Virus record (IMG/VR): IMGVR_UViG_3300008517_000203
Span: 1 to 36,859 of that record
Strand: one strand, 5' to 3'
DNA: 36,859 bases
From: a virus
In this document: piece after piece, positions 1 to 7,973 of the stretch
Position numbering within the stretch: the first letter of the stretch is position 1
Layout of the letters: every line of letters starts with the position of its first letter
The notes under the pieces: generated by a model
Told to the model about the DNA's origin: nothing
The model's database searches: none
What the model saw: only the letters and a program-made list of their open reading frames with translations
Position numbers and translations under genes: made by a program

Positions 1-2
1 CC

Positions 3-1229
3 GCCAACTCCAAGTACTGGAAGCCGGAGACCTGTGTACTTAACCGAGGTGAAGTAGTTCGAGCTCTCGGGAACAAGGTCGCCTTAGCTGCAGACCTGTC
101 TGGTCAAGCCACGATCGCCGAAGGAGCAGAGACTGAAGCTCCGAATGTAGAGACCCAGCAAGCCGAGCCCGTTGCTGAGCCTGGCCTGTACAAGGTTCAG
201 ACTAGCGAAGGCAAGGAGTTGGTGGGCGTCGTCATCCCCAACCTCTTCGATGTCGATGGAGAGCAGCTTCCCATCTCGCTGTTCACCAACGGCTCGCAGT
301 CTGCTGTGCAAGCGGACATTGAGGGGATCTCGGCTGGTGAAACTTGGGAGTTGCCGAGTGGACCTCCTTCAGGGACCGGTGCGTTTTACGACATTACCGA
401 TGGTGGGGTACTTGCGACCATCCCCATCACGCTCGGCGGCTCCTCTTCTACCCCGGAAGAACCGGAGCTCAAGACCTCGCAAGGTGAGACCTTCGACGGG
501 CGACCCGTTGAGGTAAGCGTACAACCCAACATCCAAGCTGTGGTTGGGACCGAGGATGGCAAGATGCTCGTGCCCGCCCACTGGAAGTGGCTGCCTCTCG
601 GGGACTCGGCGGAGGTCTCACTAGCTGGTGGAGAGGACGAGGAGAATAAGCAGGCGGCAGCCATGCGCTCCTTCGCCTCAGTCACTGTTAGATCTGGAGA
701 CTACGACGTCTACAGCATCGATGGTCCAGCGGTGGAGAAGCTGGCTCATGATGAGCGTGAGTTCATCAACCTCGATGGTGCGATGTTCCTCTTGGCCGGC
801 CTTGGGGTCGAACAGGGCTACGGCGCCCAGAAGCTGGCCGAGGCTCATTTGGGCGCGGCGCCAGTACAGGTGCGGATCGGGCGGTACATTCAGCCGGTTG
901 AGGTTCAGCTCGAGAAGGCTAAGGAGGCAGCAGCCGAACGGTTGGCGGACTTCCCCGTTCTCCGGAAGGTTCTCCTCAAGGAAGCAGCGGTCATCCCAGA
1001 TCCCACCGCTGTCGACACTGTCCTCAGCCTGGGCTTCATCAACCCCGAGAACATCATGACCTTCGTGGGTTACCTCCCGGTGGTTGAGGATTCTCAAACC
1101 AAGCTCTGTGAACTGCTGCTGGCGTCTCGACTTGGAATGAACGACGTACCAAGTTCAGCGCTAGAAAAGGCTGTTCGGTCTACGGAAGAGGTCCTCGAGG
1201 GCCTCAAGATCCTAGCCTTCCAGCAGTGA
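3..1229 (+). CDS. Virion-associated protein, 5' end outside window
   Basis: The reading frame is open from the first bases of the window to TGA at 1227-1229, so the start lies upstream and at least 408 residues are present. I do not recognise a catalytic motif. The middle is acidic, with Gly/Ser-rich and Glu-rich linkers. The C-terminal 150 residues are helical and rich in Ala, Glu and Lys, ending in a hydrophobic Phe-Gln-Gln. Its place before the terminase and head genes suggests a structural or head-internal protein; this is inference only. A strong hairpin follows at 1243-1265. Confidence 0.75.
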   Translation, partial: ANSKYWKPETCVLNRGEVVRALGNKVALAADLSGQATIAEGAETEAPNVETQQAEPVAEPGLYKVQTSEGKELVGVVIPNLFDVDGEQLPISLFTNGSQSAVQADIEGISAGETWELPSGPPSGTGAFYDITDGGVLATIPITLGGSSSTPEEPELKTSQGETFDGRPVEVSVQPNIQAVVGTEDGKMLVPAHWKWLPLGDSAEVSLAGGEDEENKQAAAMRSFASVTVRSGDYDVYSIDGPAVEKLAHDEREFINLDGAMFLLAGLGVEQGYGAQKLAEAHLGAAPVQVRIGRYIQPVEVQLEKAKEAAAERLADFPVLRKVLLKEAAVIPDPTAVDTVLSLGFINPENIMTFVGYLPVVEDSQTKLCELLLASRLGMNDVPSSALEKAVRSTEEVLEGLKILAFQQ

Positions 1230-1242
1230 TCTGGGGATAAGC

Positions 1243-1265
1243 AAAGCGGATGTGGAGTCCGCTTT
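1243..1265. terminator. Hairpin between converging genes
   Basis: A perfect 8-bp stem (AAAGCGGA at 1243-1250, TCCGCTTT at 1258-1265) has a 7-nt loop. It begins 13 nt after the stop of the upstream plus-strand gene and lies just beyond the stop of the minus-strand gene at 1275-1448. The stem starts with AAA and ends with TTT, so it could stop transcription in both directions. A second small stem (CTGCGC 1269-1274, GCGCAG 1284-1289) overlaps the end of the minus-strand gene. Confidence 0.65.
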
Positions 1266-1274
1266 GACCTGCGC

Positions 1275-1448
1275 TCATGCTGGGCGCAGTGCCCTCCTGG
1301 TTTCATCGAAGTGTAGGTCCCAGGCTAGCCTATCTAGTCGTTTTGCCCTCTCCTCTCGCTCCTCTCGCTCGGATAGCAGCTCTCCTGGCCTCTCCTTTTG
1401 AGGCTCCAGCCATTTGGGTCGCCGATACTTTTTCGAGCAGTAGTCCAT
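1275..1448 (-). CDS. Small charged protein, 57 aa
   Basis: The minus strand reads ATG at 1448 to TGA at 1275 with no stop, giving a 57-residue protein that starts MDYCSKKYRRPKW. The middle is almost entirely Glu, Arg and Lys (a repeated E-R-E-E pattern) and is likely one helix. A clear ribosome binding site, GGAGG, lies 5 nt before the ATG (1454-1458). Upstream is a 12-nt motif (1483-1494) that also precedes the small minus-strand gene at 5951-6151 at nearly the same distance. The function is unknown. The ribosome binding site, shared leader and flanking hairpin make it a likely real gene. The plus-strand frames here look like shadows. Confidence 0.6.
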   Translation of the reverse strand: MDYCSKKYRRPKWLEPQKERPGELLSEREEREERAKRLDRLAWDLHFDETRRALRPA

Positions 1449-1482
1449 CACTACCTCCAGGCAGTAGTTGGTTTCCTCTTAC

Positions 1483-1494
1483 TACTCTTATGCC
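1483..1494 (-). promoter_or_regulatory. Shared leader motif GGCATAAGAGTA, copy 1
   Basis: On the minus strand the 12-mer GGCATAAGAGTA lies 34 nt before the ATG of the 57-aa gene, followed by GAGGAA a few bases on. The same 12-mer and a following GAGGAA occur 33 nt before the ATG at 6151. CATAAG could act as a -10 element; I see no convincing -35. A phage-specific promoter or an operator is equally possible. Confidence 0.45.
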
Positions 1495-1546
1495 TGAAAT
1501 TTCATCTCCTTGACGTAGTCGATAAAGTGCGACACCTTCTCGGTGG

Positions 1547-2497
1547 ATGGTTCCACGACGAAGTCCCTGCGAGTACTACCTCAAGTACCTGTTGGTTCAT
1601 CCAGACAACTACAGTCTGGAACAGGTACGAGAGATCGTAAAAAGCCAGCAGCTGGACTTCATTGGTGAGCCCTACGCCAAGAAGTTACTGGCCGCGATTG
1701 GGGCTCGACCCATTCCATACTATCCGTCGGACGTTGGACACCGTCGGTCACAGAGGTTCTTGATCCGTCTCGGTATTCGATCGATGTTCGTTCCGGACAG
1801 CGATGTGAAGCTGAGCGATAACTTCTTGAGTCAGCCTCAAGCGAAGGAGCTCATCGAGACCTGCACCATCTCTGGCATGTCGTCTGATTGGATTGCTGGC
1901 CTACTCAGAAGGGATGGATTCCAGTCCACATCTCGTGCAGTCGACATGTATTGCCACTTCTACTGGAACATGAAGCTGTTGGATTCGTCTGAGCTCAAAA
2001 CTGTCCTCTTCACTCGTTCAGTAGATGGTGACGCGAGCAAGGACAACGACGTAAGAGCACTGAGTGCTATGGCTGTGAAGTCTTCGTACAGTGACCCACG
2101 TTGCATCGCAGCCGACACGAACGTACCCATCGTCAATACGATGATGACCTTGATCCGCAAGGGTCTCATGCCGAGCAACATGGAGATCCGTCGTCTGGCC
2201 AACGCTACTAGAACTGCAGCCATCGCTCAGACGCTGGGGCAAACGAACGTAGGTGGGAAGGGCGCAGAGAGAGCTAGAGACTTCGCTACCGTCGCCAACC
2301 TAATGCATCAGATCGTCAGTGACGTTGGTGATGTCGAAGAAGAGATGCGGGAAGATCTTGCGAGCATCAAGTTGGATACTGATGCTAGTGAAGTACCGCA
2401 CATCAAACAACTTAGTGATGGCAATCACACTGTTAGTGTAGAGCCATTGGGAGAGACCGATGTCGAACGAGAAACAAGTGGTCATTCGGGGGAATGA
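1547..2497 (+). CDS. Unassigned protein upstream of terminase
   Basis: This 316-residue protein starts at the first ATG after the in-frame stop at 1523-1525; its ribosome binding site is weak (CGGTGG directly before the ATG). It is mostly helical. Residues about 105-140 (from SGMSSDWIAGLLRRDGF) have the look of a helix-turn-helix, and the C-terminal 60 residues are acidic. Lying two genes before the large terminase, it could be a small terminase subunit or another DNA-binding packaging factor, but I see no family signature and this is inference. Its 3' end overlaps the next gene by 38 nt. Confidence 0.7.
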   Translation: MVPRRSPCEYYLKYLLVHPDNYSLEQVREIVKSQQLDFIGEPYAKKLLAAIGARPIPYYPSDVGHRRSQRFLIRLGIRSMFVPDSDVKLSDNFLSQPQAKELIETCTISGMSSDWIAGLLRRDGFQSTSRAVDMYCHFYWNMKLLDSSELKTVLFTRSVDGDASKDNDVRALSAMAVKSSYSDPRCIAADTNVPIVNTMMTLIRKGLMPSNMEIRRLANATRTAAIAQTLGQTNVGGKGAERARDFATVANLMHQIVSDVGDVEEEMREDLASIKLDTDASEVPHIKQLSDGNHTVSVEPLGETDVERETSGHSGE

Positions 2498-3005
2498 AAC
2501 AGATAAGGCGGAGTTCATCCATGCTGCTACCTCCGAGACCAAGGATGTACATGCGGTAGGGATGAACGTGGACGATGCGGTGATCAAGTTCAAGCTGGTG
2601 AAGGACTTCACTACCTTCGAGGCTGAGTATGCCATCACTCAAAAGGGGATCGAGGTCCACTTCTACCTACCGTCGGAGGTTCGGCCTGATACCGAGAAGG
2701 GTGAGAAGCTCGCGGATGGACCGGTCCAACACTGGTGGGAGGGTTCAGATGGAGCATTCCCGCTGATGCTCACCAAGGTTTCGATGGAGCACTTTCAGGC
2801 CGAGTTTCCCAGGCTGATGGCGAAGTACACCGACGAGCTCTACTCGTGGTGGTTCAGAGCCAATGGGTTCTCGAACGTCATCGACCCAGACGCTCTTGTT
2901 CTAAAGTTCTTCGATAAGCTAGATAACGCTCTCGACGCTCATCAGGAGGCGGCGCCGGTCTCGCTAGGAAGTCCACCCGCCCATGGCGAAACTTCACTTC
3001 CGTAA
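2460..3005 (+). CDS. Unassigned 181-aa protein
   Basis: The ATG at 2460 lies inside the end of the previous gene and follows the weak binding site GGGAGAGACCG. The protein is a mixed alpha/beta sequence with aromatic patches (HWW near residue 91, SWWF near 129), and I cannot place it in a family. Its last 40 residues are Ala/Pro-rich and low in complexity. This part overlaps the minus-strand ORF at 2878-3231, so either the tail is a dispensable extension or the antisense gene is not expressed. Confidence 0.65.
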   Translation: MSNEKQVVIRGNETDKAEFIHAATSETKDVHAVGMNVDDAVIKFKLVKDFTTFEAEYAITQKGIEVHFYLPSEVRPDTEKGEKLADGPVQHWWEGSDGAFPLMLTKVSMEHFQAEFPRLMAKYTDELYSWWFRANGFSNVIDPDALVLKFFDKLDNALDAHQEAAPVSLGSPPAHGETSLP

Positions 3006-3231
3006 TCCTCCAACCGCACTCTTTGGCGTACGCTCTCAAGTAGCTCTTCAGAGCTCGCTCTTGTGATTCCGTGTGCTTGTCTACTAGGAAGAAGCTGACT
3101 ACTTGAGTACCATCGTGCTCTTCCTCCAACGTAGCGTCTTTATGAAACTGCTCAGCACCAGCCCGACGAATGGAATCATGAAGACCTTGAATCCATGCTT
3201 TAGGGTTGTTCGTCTTCGTAGGTGGAAACAT
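2878..3231 (-). CDS. Antisense hypothetical protein, 117 aa
   Basis: The minus-strand frame from ATG 3231 to TGA 2878 fills the 200-bp gap between two plus-strand genes and overlaps both. The sequence looks like a real folded protein: a basic helix (SYLRAYAKECGWRITEVKF near residues 63-82), a beta strand and a Pro/Arg tail. No Shine-Dalgarno sequence precedes the ATG. The start codon and the terminase start share the palindrome CATG at 3229-3232. The 128-bp antisense overlap with the previous gene is unusual for a phage. The function is unknown. Confidence 0.5.
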   Translation of the reverse strand: MFPPTKTNNPKAWIQGLHDSIRRAGAEQFHKDATLEEEHDGTQVVSFFLVDKHTESQERALKSYLRAYAKECGWRITEVKFRHGRVDFLARPAPPPDERRERYLAYRRTLEQERLGR

Positions 3232-4993
3232 GGGTGAAGCTGCTGAGGAACTCTATCAGGAAGAGGATGAGTTCGACGACACTTTTCCTGAGAATGAGAT
3301 CTGGTCACCAGAGGCTGAGCTACGTGAGGACCCGATACTTTTGAGAGAGGCGCGGAGGAAACTCAAAGAAATCCCCAAAGTTCACCCCTCTCAGTTCACC
3401 CACTACGCCTTCCGAATGCCATCGGAGACGCACATTGGGTTTGAGAAGTTCTCGTTCAGAGGCCGTCGGCATCTGCTTCGCATCTACGACACCCCTGCCA
3501 GGCGCATGCTTCTGAAGTGTGCAAGGCAGGTGGAGAAGTCGACGTTGCTTGGCAACATCTCGCTCACCTATATGTGCATGGTGCCGGCGTACAAGGCTCT
3601 GTACGTCTCACCGTCTGCCACTCAGACGAAGACATTCAGCAACGACCGTATCAAGGAACCACTTGAGACCAGTCCGGTTCTGAAGAGGTTCACGACTCGC
3701 ATGCTCTCGAGCAACATCTTCGAGAAGCAGTTCGTTAACCGGTCGAAGATCACCATGCGGTACGCGTTCCTGAATGCAGACCGAGCTCGAGGCATCCCCG
3801 CCTGGCTCCTGGACATCGATGAGTTCCAGGACATCCTCAGTGACAACATCCCAGTGCTGGAGCAGTGCACCGCACACGCTCCAACTAGGTACAAGCGTCA
3901 CATCTACTCTGGCACGCCCAAGAGCCTGGACAACAACATCGAGTACTACTGGGAACGGCTCTCGACTCAATGCGAGTGGGTAGTTCCTTGTAGCGGATGC
4001 AACCACTGGAACATCCTGGGTGAGAAGAACATCGGTAAGCGTGGTCTGGTCTGCGAGAAGTGCCACACCCTCATCAACCCGATGGATCCCAGAGCGCAGT
4101 GGGCGAAGATGGTTGAGGACGCGCCGTTCGAGGGATACCGAATTCCTCAACTCATGGTTCCTTGGAAGCCGTGGGATGAAATCCTCCTCGACTACCAACG
4201 CTACCCACGCGACAAGTTCTACAACGAGGTGCTCGGTCTCTCATACGACTCTGGCATGCGTCCGTTGACAACCGGTCAGGTCAAGGACTGTTGCAACGAG
4301 AACATTCTCATGACGGACTTAGACCAGTACCGTCAGATGTCCCCTAGCTATCCAATCTATGCCGGGTTGGATTGGGGAACCGGTGAGCACTCTTACACGG
4401 TGCTGGTGTTGGCGACTTACATGAATCAGAAATTCAGAGTCTTCTACGTGCATCGATTTGTGGGGCCCGATGTCGACCCTGAGATTCAGATCGAGAAGAT
4501 CATCGAGATGCTGGTCTACTTCCGTCCGGCTGTGATTGGGATGGACTATGGCGGAGGCTTCTTCCCAAACAACAAGCTCATCAAGAGGTTCGGTCCACAA
4601 CGTGCGTTCCGGTATCAGTACGCTGCCCGACCGAACCGAAAGGTGTCGTGGCAGGGCAATCTCAACCGATTCATCGTTCACCGAACCGAGGTGATGAGCG
4701 ACATCTTCAACGCCATCAAGGCGAACAAGTGTGAGCTCCCACGTTGGGAAGAGTTCCGGGACCCGTATGGTCAGGACATGCTGAACATCTTCAGTGAGTA
4801 CAACGAGCAACTGAGGATGATCATGTACAAGCACGCTCCGGACAAGCCGGACGATACCTTCCAAGCCATCCTCTATGCCTGGTTGGCCTCCATGTTGAAG
4901 GTCCCTCGTCCAGACATCATTACCCCACGTAAGGAGAATGAGCAGGGTAATCCGGTTAGTGAGTACATAGGTGGAGCTGGCTATCAGGGATAG
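3230..4993 (+). CDS. terL: Terminase large subunit (packaging ATPase-nuclease)
   Basis: This is the motor that packages DNA into the prohead and cuts it. In the 587-residue protein, Walker A is CARQVEKST (about residues 97-105, Lys103). It matches the RQxxKST form of phage terminases, with Glu where Gly is usual. Walker B is LLDIDE (193-198). A zinc ribbon (C254-x2-C257, C275-x2-C278) follows. The RNase-H-like nuclease shows Asp381 (GLDWG), Asp439 (GMDYGG) and a C-terminal Asp pair (541-542, PDDTF). I chose the ATG at 3230 because GGTGG lies 5 nt before it. A TTG at 3206 would add 8 residues without a binding site. The next genes run on the opposite strand. Confidence 0.93.
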   Translation: MGEAAEELYQEEDEFDDTFPENEIWSPEAELREDPILLREARRKLKEIPKVHPSQFTHYAFRMPSETHIGFEKFSFRGRRHLLRIYDTPARRMLLKCARQVEKSTLLGNISLTYMCMVPAYKALYVSPSATQTKTFSNDRIKEPLETSPVLKRFTTRMLSSNIFEKQFVNRSKITMRYAFLNADRARGIPAWLLDIDEFQDILSDNIPVLEQCTAHAPTRYKRHIYSGTPKSLDNNIEYYWERLSTQCEWVVPCSGCNHWNILGEKNIGKRGLVCEKCHTLINPMDPRAQWAKMVEDAPFEGYRIPQLMVPWKPWDEILLDYQRYPRDKFYNEVLGLSYDSGMRPLTTGQVKDCCNENILMTDLDQYRQMSPSYPIYAGLDWGTGEHSYTVLVLATYMNQKFRVFYVHRFVGPDVDPEIQIEKIIEMLVYFRPAVIGMDYGGGFFPNNKLIKRFGPQRAFRYQYAARPNRKVSWQGNLNRFIVHRTEVMSDIFNAIKANKCELPRWEEFRDPYGQDMLNIFSEYNEQLRMIMYKHAPDKPDDTFQAILYAWLASMLKVPRPDIITPRKENEQGNPVSEYIGGAGYQG

Positions 4994-5040
4994 TCTCTGA
5001 AATCGGGGGCAGGATTTGCAAGGACGTCTTCCAGAGAAGG

Positions 5041-5068
5041 ACGATCCAGCATCAATCATGCTGATCGT
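5041..5068. terminator. Hairpin after terminase gene
   Basis: ACGAT, one unpaired C, then CAGCAT (5047-5052) pairs with ATGCTG (5058-5063) and ATCGT, giving an 11-bp stem with one bulge and a 5-nt loop. It sits in the 181-bp gap between two converging genes. There is no T run, so it may be an inefficient terminator or an RNA-stabilising stem. The rest of the gap (4994-5174) is purine-rich and shows no gene. Confidence 0.4.
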
Positions 5069-5174
5069 GCTGTATGTAGATAGGTAGTGTAGGAAGGAAG
5101 AAAAATAAGAGGAGGGAGAAAATAATTCTGAGAGAGTCTCTTAACCCCCTCAACAGACCTCCCAGGAATTCTTT

Positions 5175-5864
5175 TTAGCTCTGAACCAAAGCCAGGTCAG
5201 CGATCTGTTCATGGATGGTGGGTAGACTGACCAACTCTTCTACTTCCCGATCTCTTCCCAGCACCTTGAGGTAGAGGATGACTGCGTTCCTCAAATTCTG
5301 ACGGTTCATCTCCAGCACTCCGATAGCCAGCCTAAGTTCGATGTCCTTCATCTTCTCAGCTCGGCCCGCTCCTTCAGACAGCTTGGCTCCTACTGTCATC
5401 AGTCTTCTCCAGGAGTTGGGATCTGCGGTGCAAGCCTCAAGGCTCATGAGGTATTCCTCAGACATGAAGCCGAAGACGCTCGCCCAGTACATGATCTCCT
5501 CAATCGAGTCTGGCTCCCTCTCTTCATCCTTCGTCTTCGGCCTGAGTACATACCCGGCTCGTTCATAGAGCTCGAGTATGTCCGCCTCATCAGTTCCGGG
5601 AGGAGTCTGGAGGATCCCGAAGGCTGAAGTCAGGGCCTCGAGCTGACGTTCCAGCATGCCTACACGTAGCACGGCCTGCTTGGCCATCATTGCTACCTCT
5701 GCCAAGTCCAGATCTCTGGAACGAAGCTCGGACAGGGCGTAGACCTCTTCTTCTCTCAGTAGTCCATCACTGTTTCGTCGAAGGACTCCCTCTCGAACGA
5801 ACTTCTGAACTTGTCTCACACTTACGCCCAGAACTTCCTTCGCTTCTTCGTACGACATCCACAT
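5175..5864 (-). CDS. Helix-turn-helix DNA-binding protein
   Basis: In this 229-residue protein, residues 4-45 form a MerR/excisionase-type winged helix-turn-helix (SYEEAKEVLGVSVRQVQKFV, then a turn and strand ending EEEVYAL). A helical region follows (60-85), then an acidic linker and a helical C-terminal half. It lies convergent to the terminase, so it may be a transcriptional regulator or a packaging-site binder; the sequence cannot decide. No Shine-Dalgarno precedes the ATG at 5864 (or 5858). Instead TATGAT ends only 8 nt before the ATG, which suggests a leaderless message. A 13-bp inverted repeat lies just upstream. Confidence 0.8.
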   Translation of the reverse strand: MWMSYEEAKEVLGVSVRQVQKFVREGVLRRNSDGLLREEEVYALSELRSRDLDLAEVAMMAKQAVLRVGMLERQLEALTSAFGILQTPPGTDEADILELYERAGYVLRPKTKDEEREPDSIEEIMYWASVFGFMSEEYLMSLEACTADPNSWRRLMTVGAKLSEGAGRAEKMKDIELRLAIGVLEMNRQNLRNAVILYLKVLGRDREVEELVSLPTIHEQIADLALVQS

Positions 5865-5872
5865 GTTTTGGC

Positions 5873-5878
5873 ATCATA
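5873..5878 (-). promoter_or_regulatory. -10 element, likely leaderless start
   Basis: The minus strand reads TATGAT, then 8 nt, then ATG. Normal spacing would put transcription start within 1-2 nt of the 5864 start codon. I see no good -35 hexamer; the upstream region is the inverted repeat. Confidence 0.4.
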
Positions 5879-5884
5879 GCTAAG

Positions 5885-5919
5885 AGGAGTGTGTGGTCGA
5901 GGGGAAACCACACACTCCT
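5885..5919. promoter_or_regulatory. 13-bp perfect inverted repeat: terminator or operator
   Basis: AGGAGTGTGTGGT (5885-5897) and its exact complement ACCACACACTCCT (5907-5919) flank a 9-nt loop. It lies after the minus-strand gene ending at 5951 and directly upstream of the TATGAT of the helix-turn-helix gene. It may terminate the 66-aa gene, though no T run follows. It may also be an operator for the helix-turn-helix protein itself. The sequence supports the repeat; the role is inference. Confidence 0.65.
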
Positions 5920-5950
5920 GGACGAATCAGTCGAAACTGTCGCCGCTAAG

Positions 5951-6151
5951 TCAGTAGCCAGGGATGTAGAGGATTTGCTCACCATCCTGAATGACCTTTG
6001 CGTAGTCGTCACCGGGGTCGGAGAACACGCTCTCCTCTAGGATGAGTGGGTGACCATCTCTCTCGATCTGTTCAAGGGTGCGTGTGCCCGGATTCCTGAT
6101 GGTGGCTAGCTTCTTGAACTCGTCGAGATCGATCTCTCTGGTTGTCGGCAT
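5951..6151 (-). CDS. Small protein, 66 aa
   Basis: I start this at ATG 6151 because CGGAGG lies 5 nt before it. An in-frame ATG at 6184 would add 11 residues but lies within the shared upstream motif and has no binding site. The protein begins MPTTREIDLDEFKKLATIRN, has a mixed charged sequence and ends in a hydrophobic ILYIPGY. I recognise no family. It is divergent from the head operon starting at 6251 and shares its leader type with the 57-aa gene at 1275-1448. Confidence 0.7.
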   Translation of the reverse strand: MPTTREIDLDEFKKLATIRNPGTRTLEQIERDGHPLILEESVFSDPGDDYAKVIQDGEQILYIPGY

Positions 6152-6184
6152 GTTGGCCTCCGTTGAAAAGACATGCTTCCTCAT

Positions 6185-6196
6185 TACTCTTATGCC
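6185..6196 (-). promoter_or_regulatory. Shared leader motif GGCATAAGAGTA, copy 2
   Basis: This minus-strand 12-mer is identical to the one at 1483-1494, is followed by ATGAGGAA, and lies 33 nt before the ATG at 6151. On the plus side, a direct repeat CGGCCGTG at 6197-6204 and 6228-6235 occupies the remaining space before the gene at 6251. Confidence 0.45.
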
Positions 6197-6235
6197 CGGC
6201 CGTGGACCCAGTTTCTTCCCTTGGCCTCGGCCGTG
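6197..6235. repeat. Direct repeat CGGCCGTG x2
   Basis: Two identical 8-mers (6197-6204 and 6228-6235) are spaced 31 bp start to start in the divergent intergenic region. Three DNA turns would place them on one helix face, which fits a protein-binding site, but two short GC-rich 8-mers can also arise by chance. Confidence 0.3.
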
Positions 6236-6250
6236 AGGTAGGCTCTAGGC

Positions 6251-7492
6251 ATGCACGATCTCCCCTCGGTGACTCGTCTGCAGCAAGCTTCGTCCAAAGC
6301 CAAGAGTGGAGAAGAGCTGGAGACGCTGGGCAAACAAGCTGCGGCCCTCTACTCATGCGGCGATTGCAACTTGAGTGAGGCAGTCGTTGAGGTGACGAAG
6401 AAGGCTGGGCTCTCACCTCAGCAGGTACAGCGTGTGGTTGAGTTCACCAACACTCATGCCTACCTGGAGAGGTTCAACAAGGAGGCGGATCACAAGTTCA
6501 TCTCCTTCGATGGTGGTCCAGCAGATCCCTCGGTGGTCTTGAAGGACTTGAATGACGGTGGTGGAGGAACCGTCTTCGACAAGGGAGACTTGGACTACAC
6601 CATTCCTCCTCCAGATGTCGTGAAGAAGGCGGCAGTCAACGAGAGTAGGATTGGCGTTGTCGACACACGTCTTCAAGAGGCGTTCGGTGTCGAGGATGCA
6701 GCCATCCCATACGAGGAGCCGCTCCGGGACGCGTGGGACACGCATCAGAAGTTGGCTGCGGCCTACGACCAACTCACTGGAGAGCTCAGCGCCCTCGAGG
6801 GTGCCTACCTCGACATCACCGGGCGACTCTTCGGGCAGGTCAAGCAGGCGAGTCTCGAGGGGACAAGTCTGGGTCAGATCGTATCGGTCTGGGGTGTAGT
6901 CACCGAAGATCCAGGGATGGTCAAGGCAGCGTTCTCTACGTTGGCTCCTCTGCTGCTCGAGAATGGAGTCTTCTCTCACCAGGCGAGGATGATCGAGTCG
7001 TTGGAGAAGACGGCTACGGTCGGTATGGTGAACACCGAGCACCCACTCATCAATGACTTCGCCGAGTACTGCGACGTCCTACAGAAGATGGCTCATCGTA
7101 GAGAGGCTCGGGAGGAAGTAGCCGAAGCTCTCATGCACGTCGATACGTTCATTCGGAAGACGGCAGGGATCGTGGGCAGTTTGGGAAAAGGGGTGGGGAC
7201 TGCCTGGCGGACTGCAGCGGGAGCGACACGTAAGGCAGCTCCTCATGTGGAGAAAGGTACCGCTGAGTTCCTGGAGTCCGCTGGGGTAGGTAAAGGTGTA
7301 GCTGGCGGGCTGGGCAAGGGTGTGGGTACCGTAGTGAAGTACTCTCCACATGCTGCGATGGGCCTAGGTGCAGAGGAGGCGTACCAGCGAAGTAGATACT
7401 CACCAGCCGTACAAGCCGTTGCATCCAGAATTCCTGGAACGCGCGCCAACATCATCCGCAAGCAGGTACTTGCAGCACCAGCATACGGTTAG
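6251..7492 (+). CDS. Head-region virion protein with glycine-zipper segment
   Basis: This 413-residue, mostly helical protein starts at ATG 6251 after AGGTAGG. Residues 1-100 include a Cys pair (CGDC near residue 36). A long helical region (150-300) holds several K-x-A motifs (LEKTA, LQKMA, IRKTA). Residues 300-370 are Gly/Ala-rich (repeated GKGVGT), forming a membrane-active or glycine-zipper type segment. It is the first gene of the plus-strand head block and sits before the protease, so it is probably a head-internal or ejected protein. No portal-like features were seen. The assignment rests on composition and place. Confidence 0.7.
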   Translation: MHDLPSVTRLQQASSKAKSGEELETLGKQAAALYSCGDCNLSEAVVEVTKKAGLSPQQVQRVVEFTNTHAYLERFNKEADHKFISFDGGPADPSVVLKDLNDGGGGTVFDKGDLDYTIPPPDVVKKAAVNESRIGVVDTRLQEAFGVEDAAIPYEEPLRDAWDTHQKLAAAYDQLTGELSALEGAYLDITGRLFGQVKQASLEGTSLGQIVSVWGVVTEDPGMVKAAFSTLAPLLLENGVFSHQARMIESLEKTATVGMVNTEHPLINDFAEYCDVLQKMAHRREAREEVAEALMHVDTFIRKTAGIVGSLGKGVGTAWRTAAGATRKAAPHVEKGTAEFLESAGVGKGVAGGLGKGVGTVVKYSPHAAMGLGAEEAYQRSRYSPAVQAVASRIPGTRANIIRKQVLAAPAYG

Positions 7493-7501
7493 GACAGCAG
7501 G

Positions 7502-7972
7502 ATGAATCCAGTAGAAAAGTATCTCGAGTATCCTCTGAATAAGTCAGCAGGTTTCTTGGGAGGTATGGGCCGCGCAGTTCATCCAACCAGCCTCGGTCAT
7601 CTCGCTGGGCAGGCGGGCGTCATTATGGGGGCGGCTGGCATCGGCGCTGCAGCAACGAAAGCCTACTACGCTGCGACCAAGGCAAGCGACTACAAGAAGA
7701 TGTTGGGAAGCAACCCGGACCTGCGGGAGTATCAGCAGTCGAACCCCTCACAGTTCAAGCAGCACTACAGCTCTCTTCGCTCGATCAATCCTCAGTTCGC
7801 ATCTGACCCAACGGTTGCTGGTACGTACATGCGTCAGATGAGCCTGAATCCTCAGAGTGCTGGCAAGACTATCGTAGAATCCGTCGAGGCACAGCCGACC
7901 AGGAAGCCGATGATGGAGTTCGGTAGGCTGGAGACGGGGCCGGGACTCGAGACTGAAGACCTGAAGAAGTAG
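7502..7972 (+). CDS. Small head-region protein with hydrophobic hairpin
   Basis: The protein has 156 residues; ATG 7502 follows CAGCAGG. Residues 25-60 are a Gly/Ala hydrophobic stretch (GVIMGAAGIGAAATKAYYA), like those in other proteins of this block. A region rich in Asn, Pro and Ser follows, with NPDL, NPQFASDP and MSLNPQ motifs. It ends 1 nt before the protease-like gene, so the two are co-translated. It is probably a virion protein; the exact role is unknown. Confidence 0.7.
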   Translation: MNPVEKYLEYPLNKSAGFLGGMGRAVHPTSLGHLAGQAGVIMGAAGIGAAATKAYYAATKASDYKKMLGSNPDLREYQQSNPSQFKQHYSSLRSINPQFASDPTVAGTYMRQMSLNPQSAGKTIVESVEAQPTRKPMMEFGRLETGPGLETEDLKK

Positions 7973-7973
7973 G

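Noticed and set aside
1277-1640. Two short plus-strand reading frames between 1277 and 1640
   Set aside because: Ser/Pro-rich composition, no binding site, and they lie opposite the better supported 57-aa minus-strand gene.
3608-4198. Long minus-strand open frame inside the terminase gene
   Set aside because: It is a frame shadow of a clearly recognised terminase; no ribosome binding site and composition unlike neighbouring genes.
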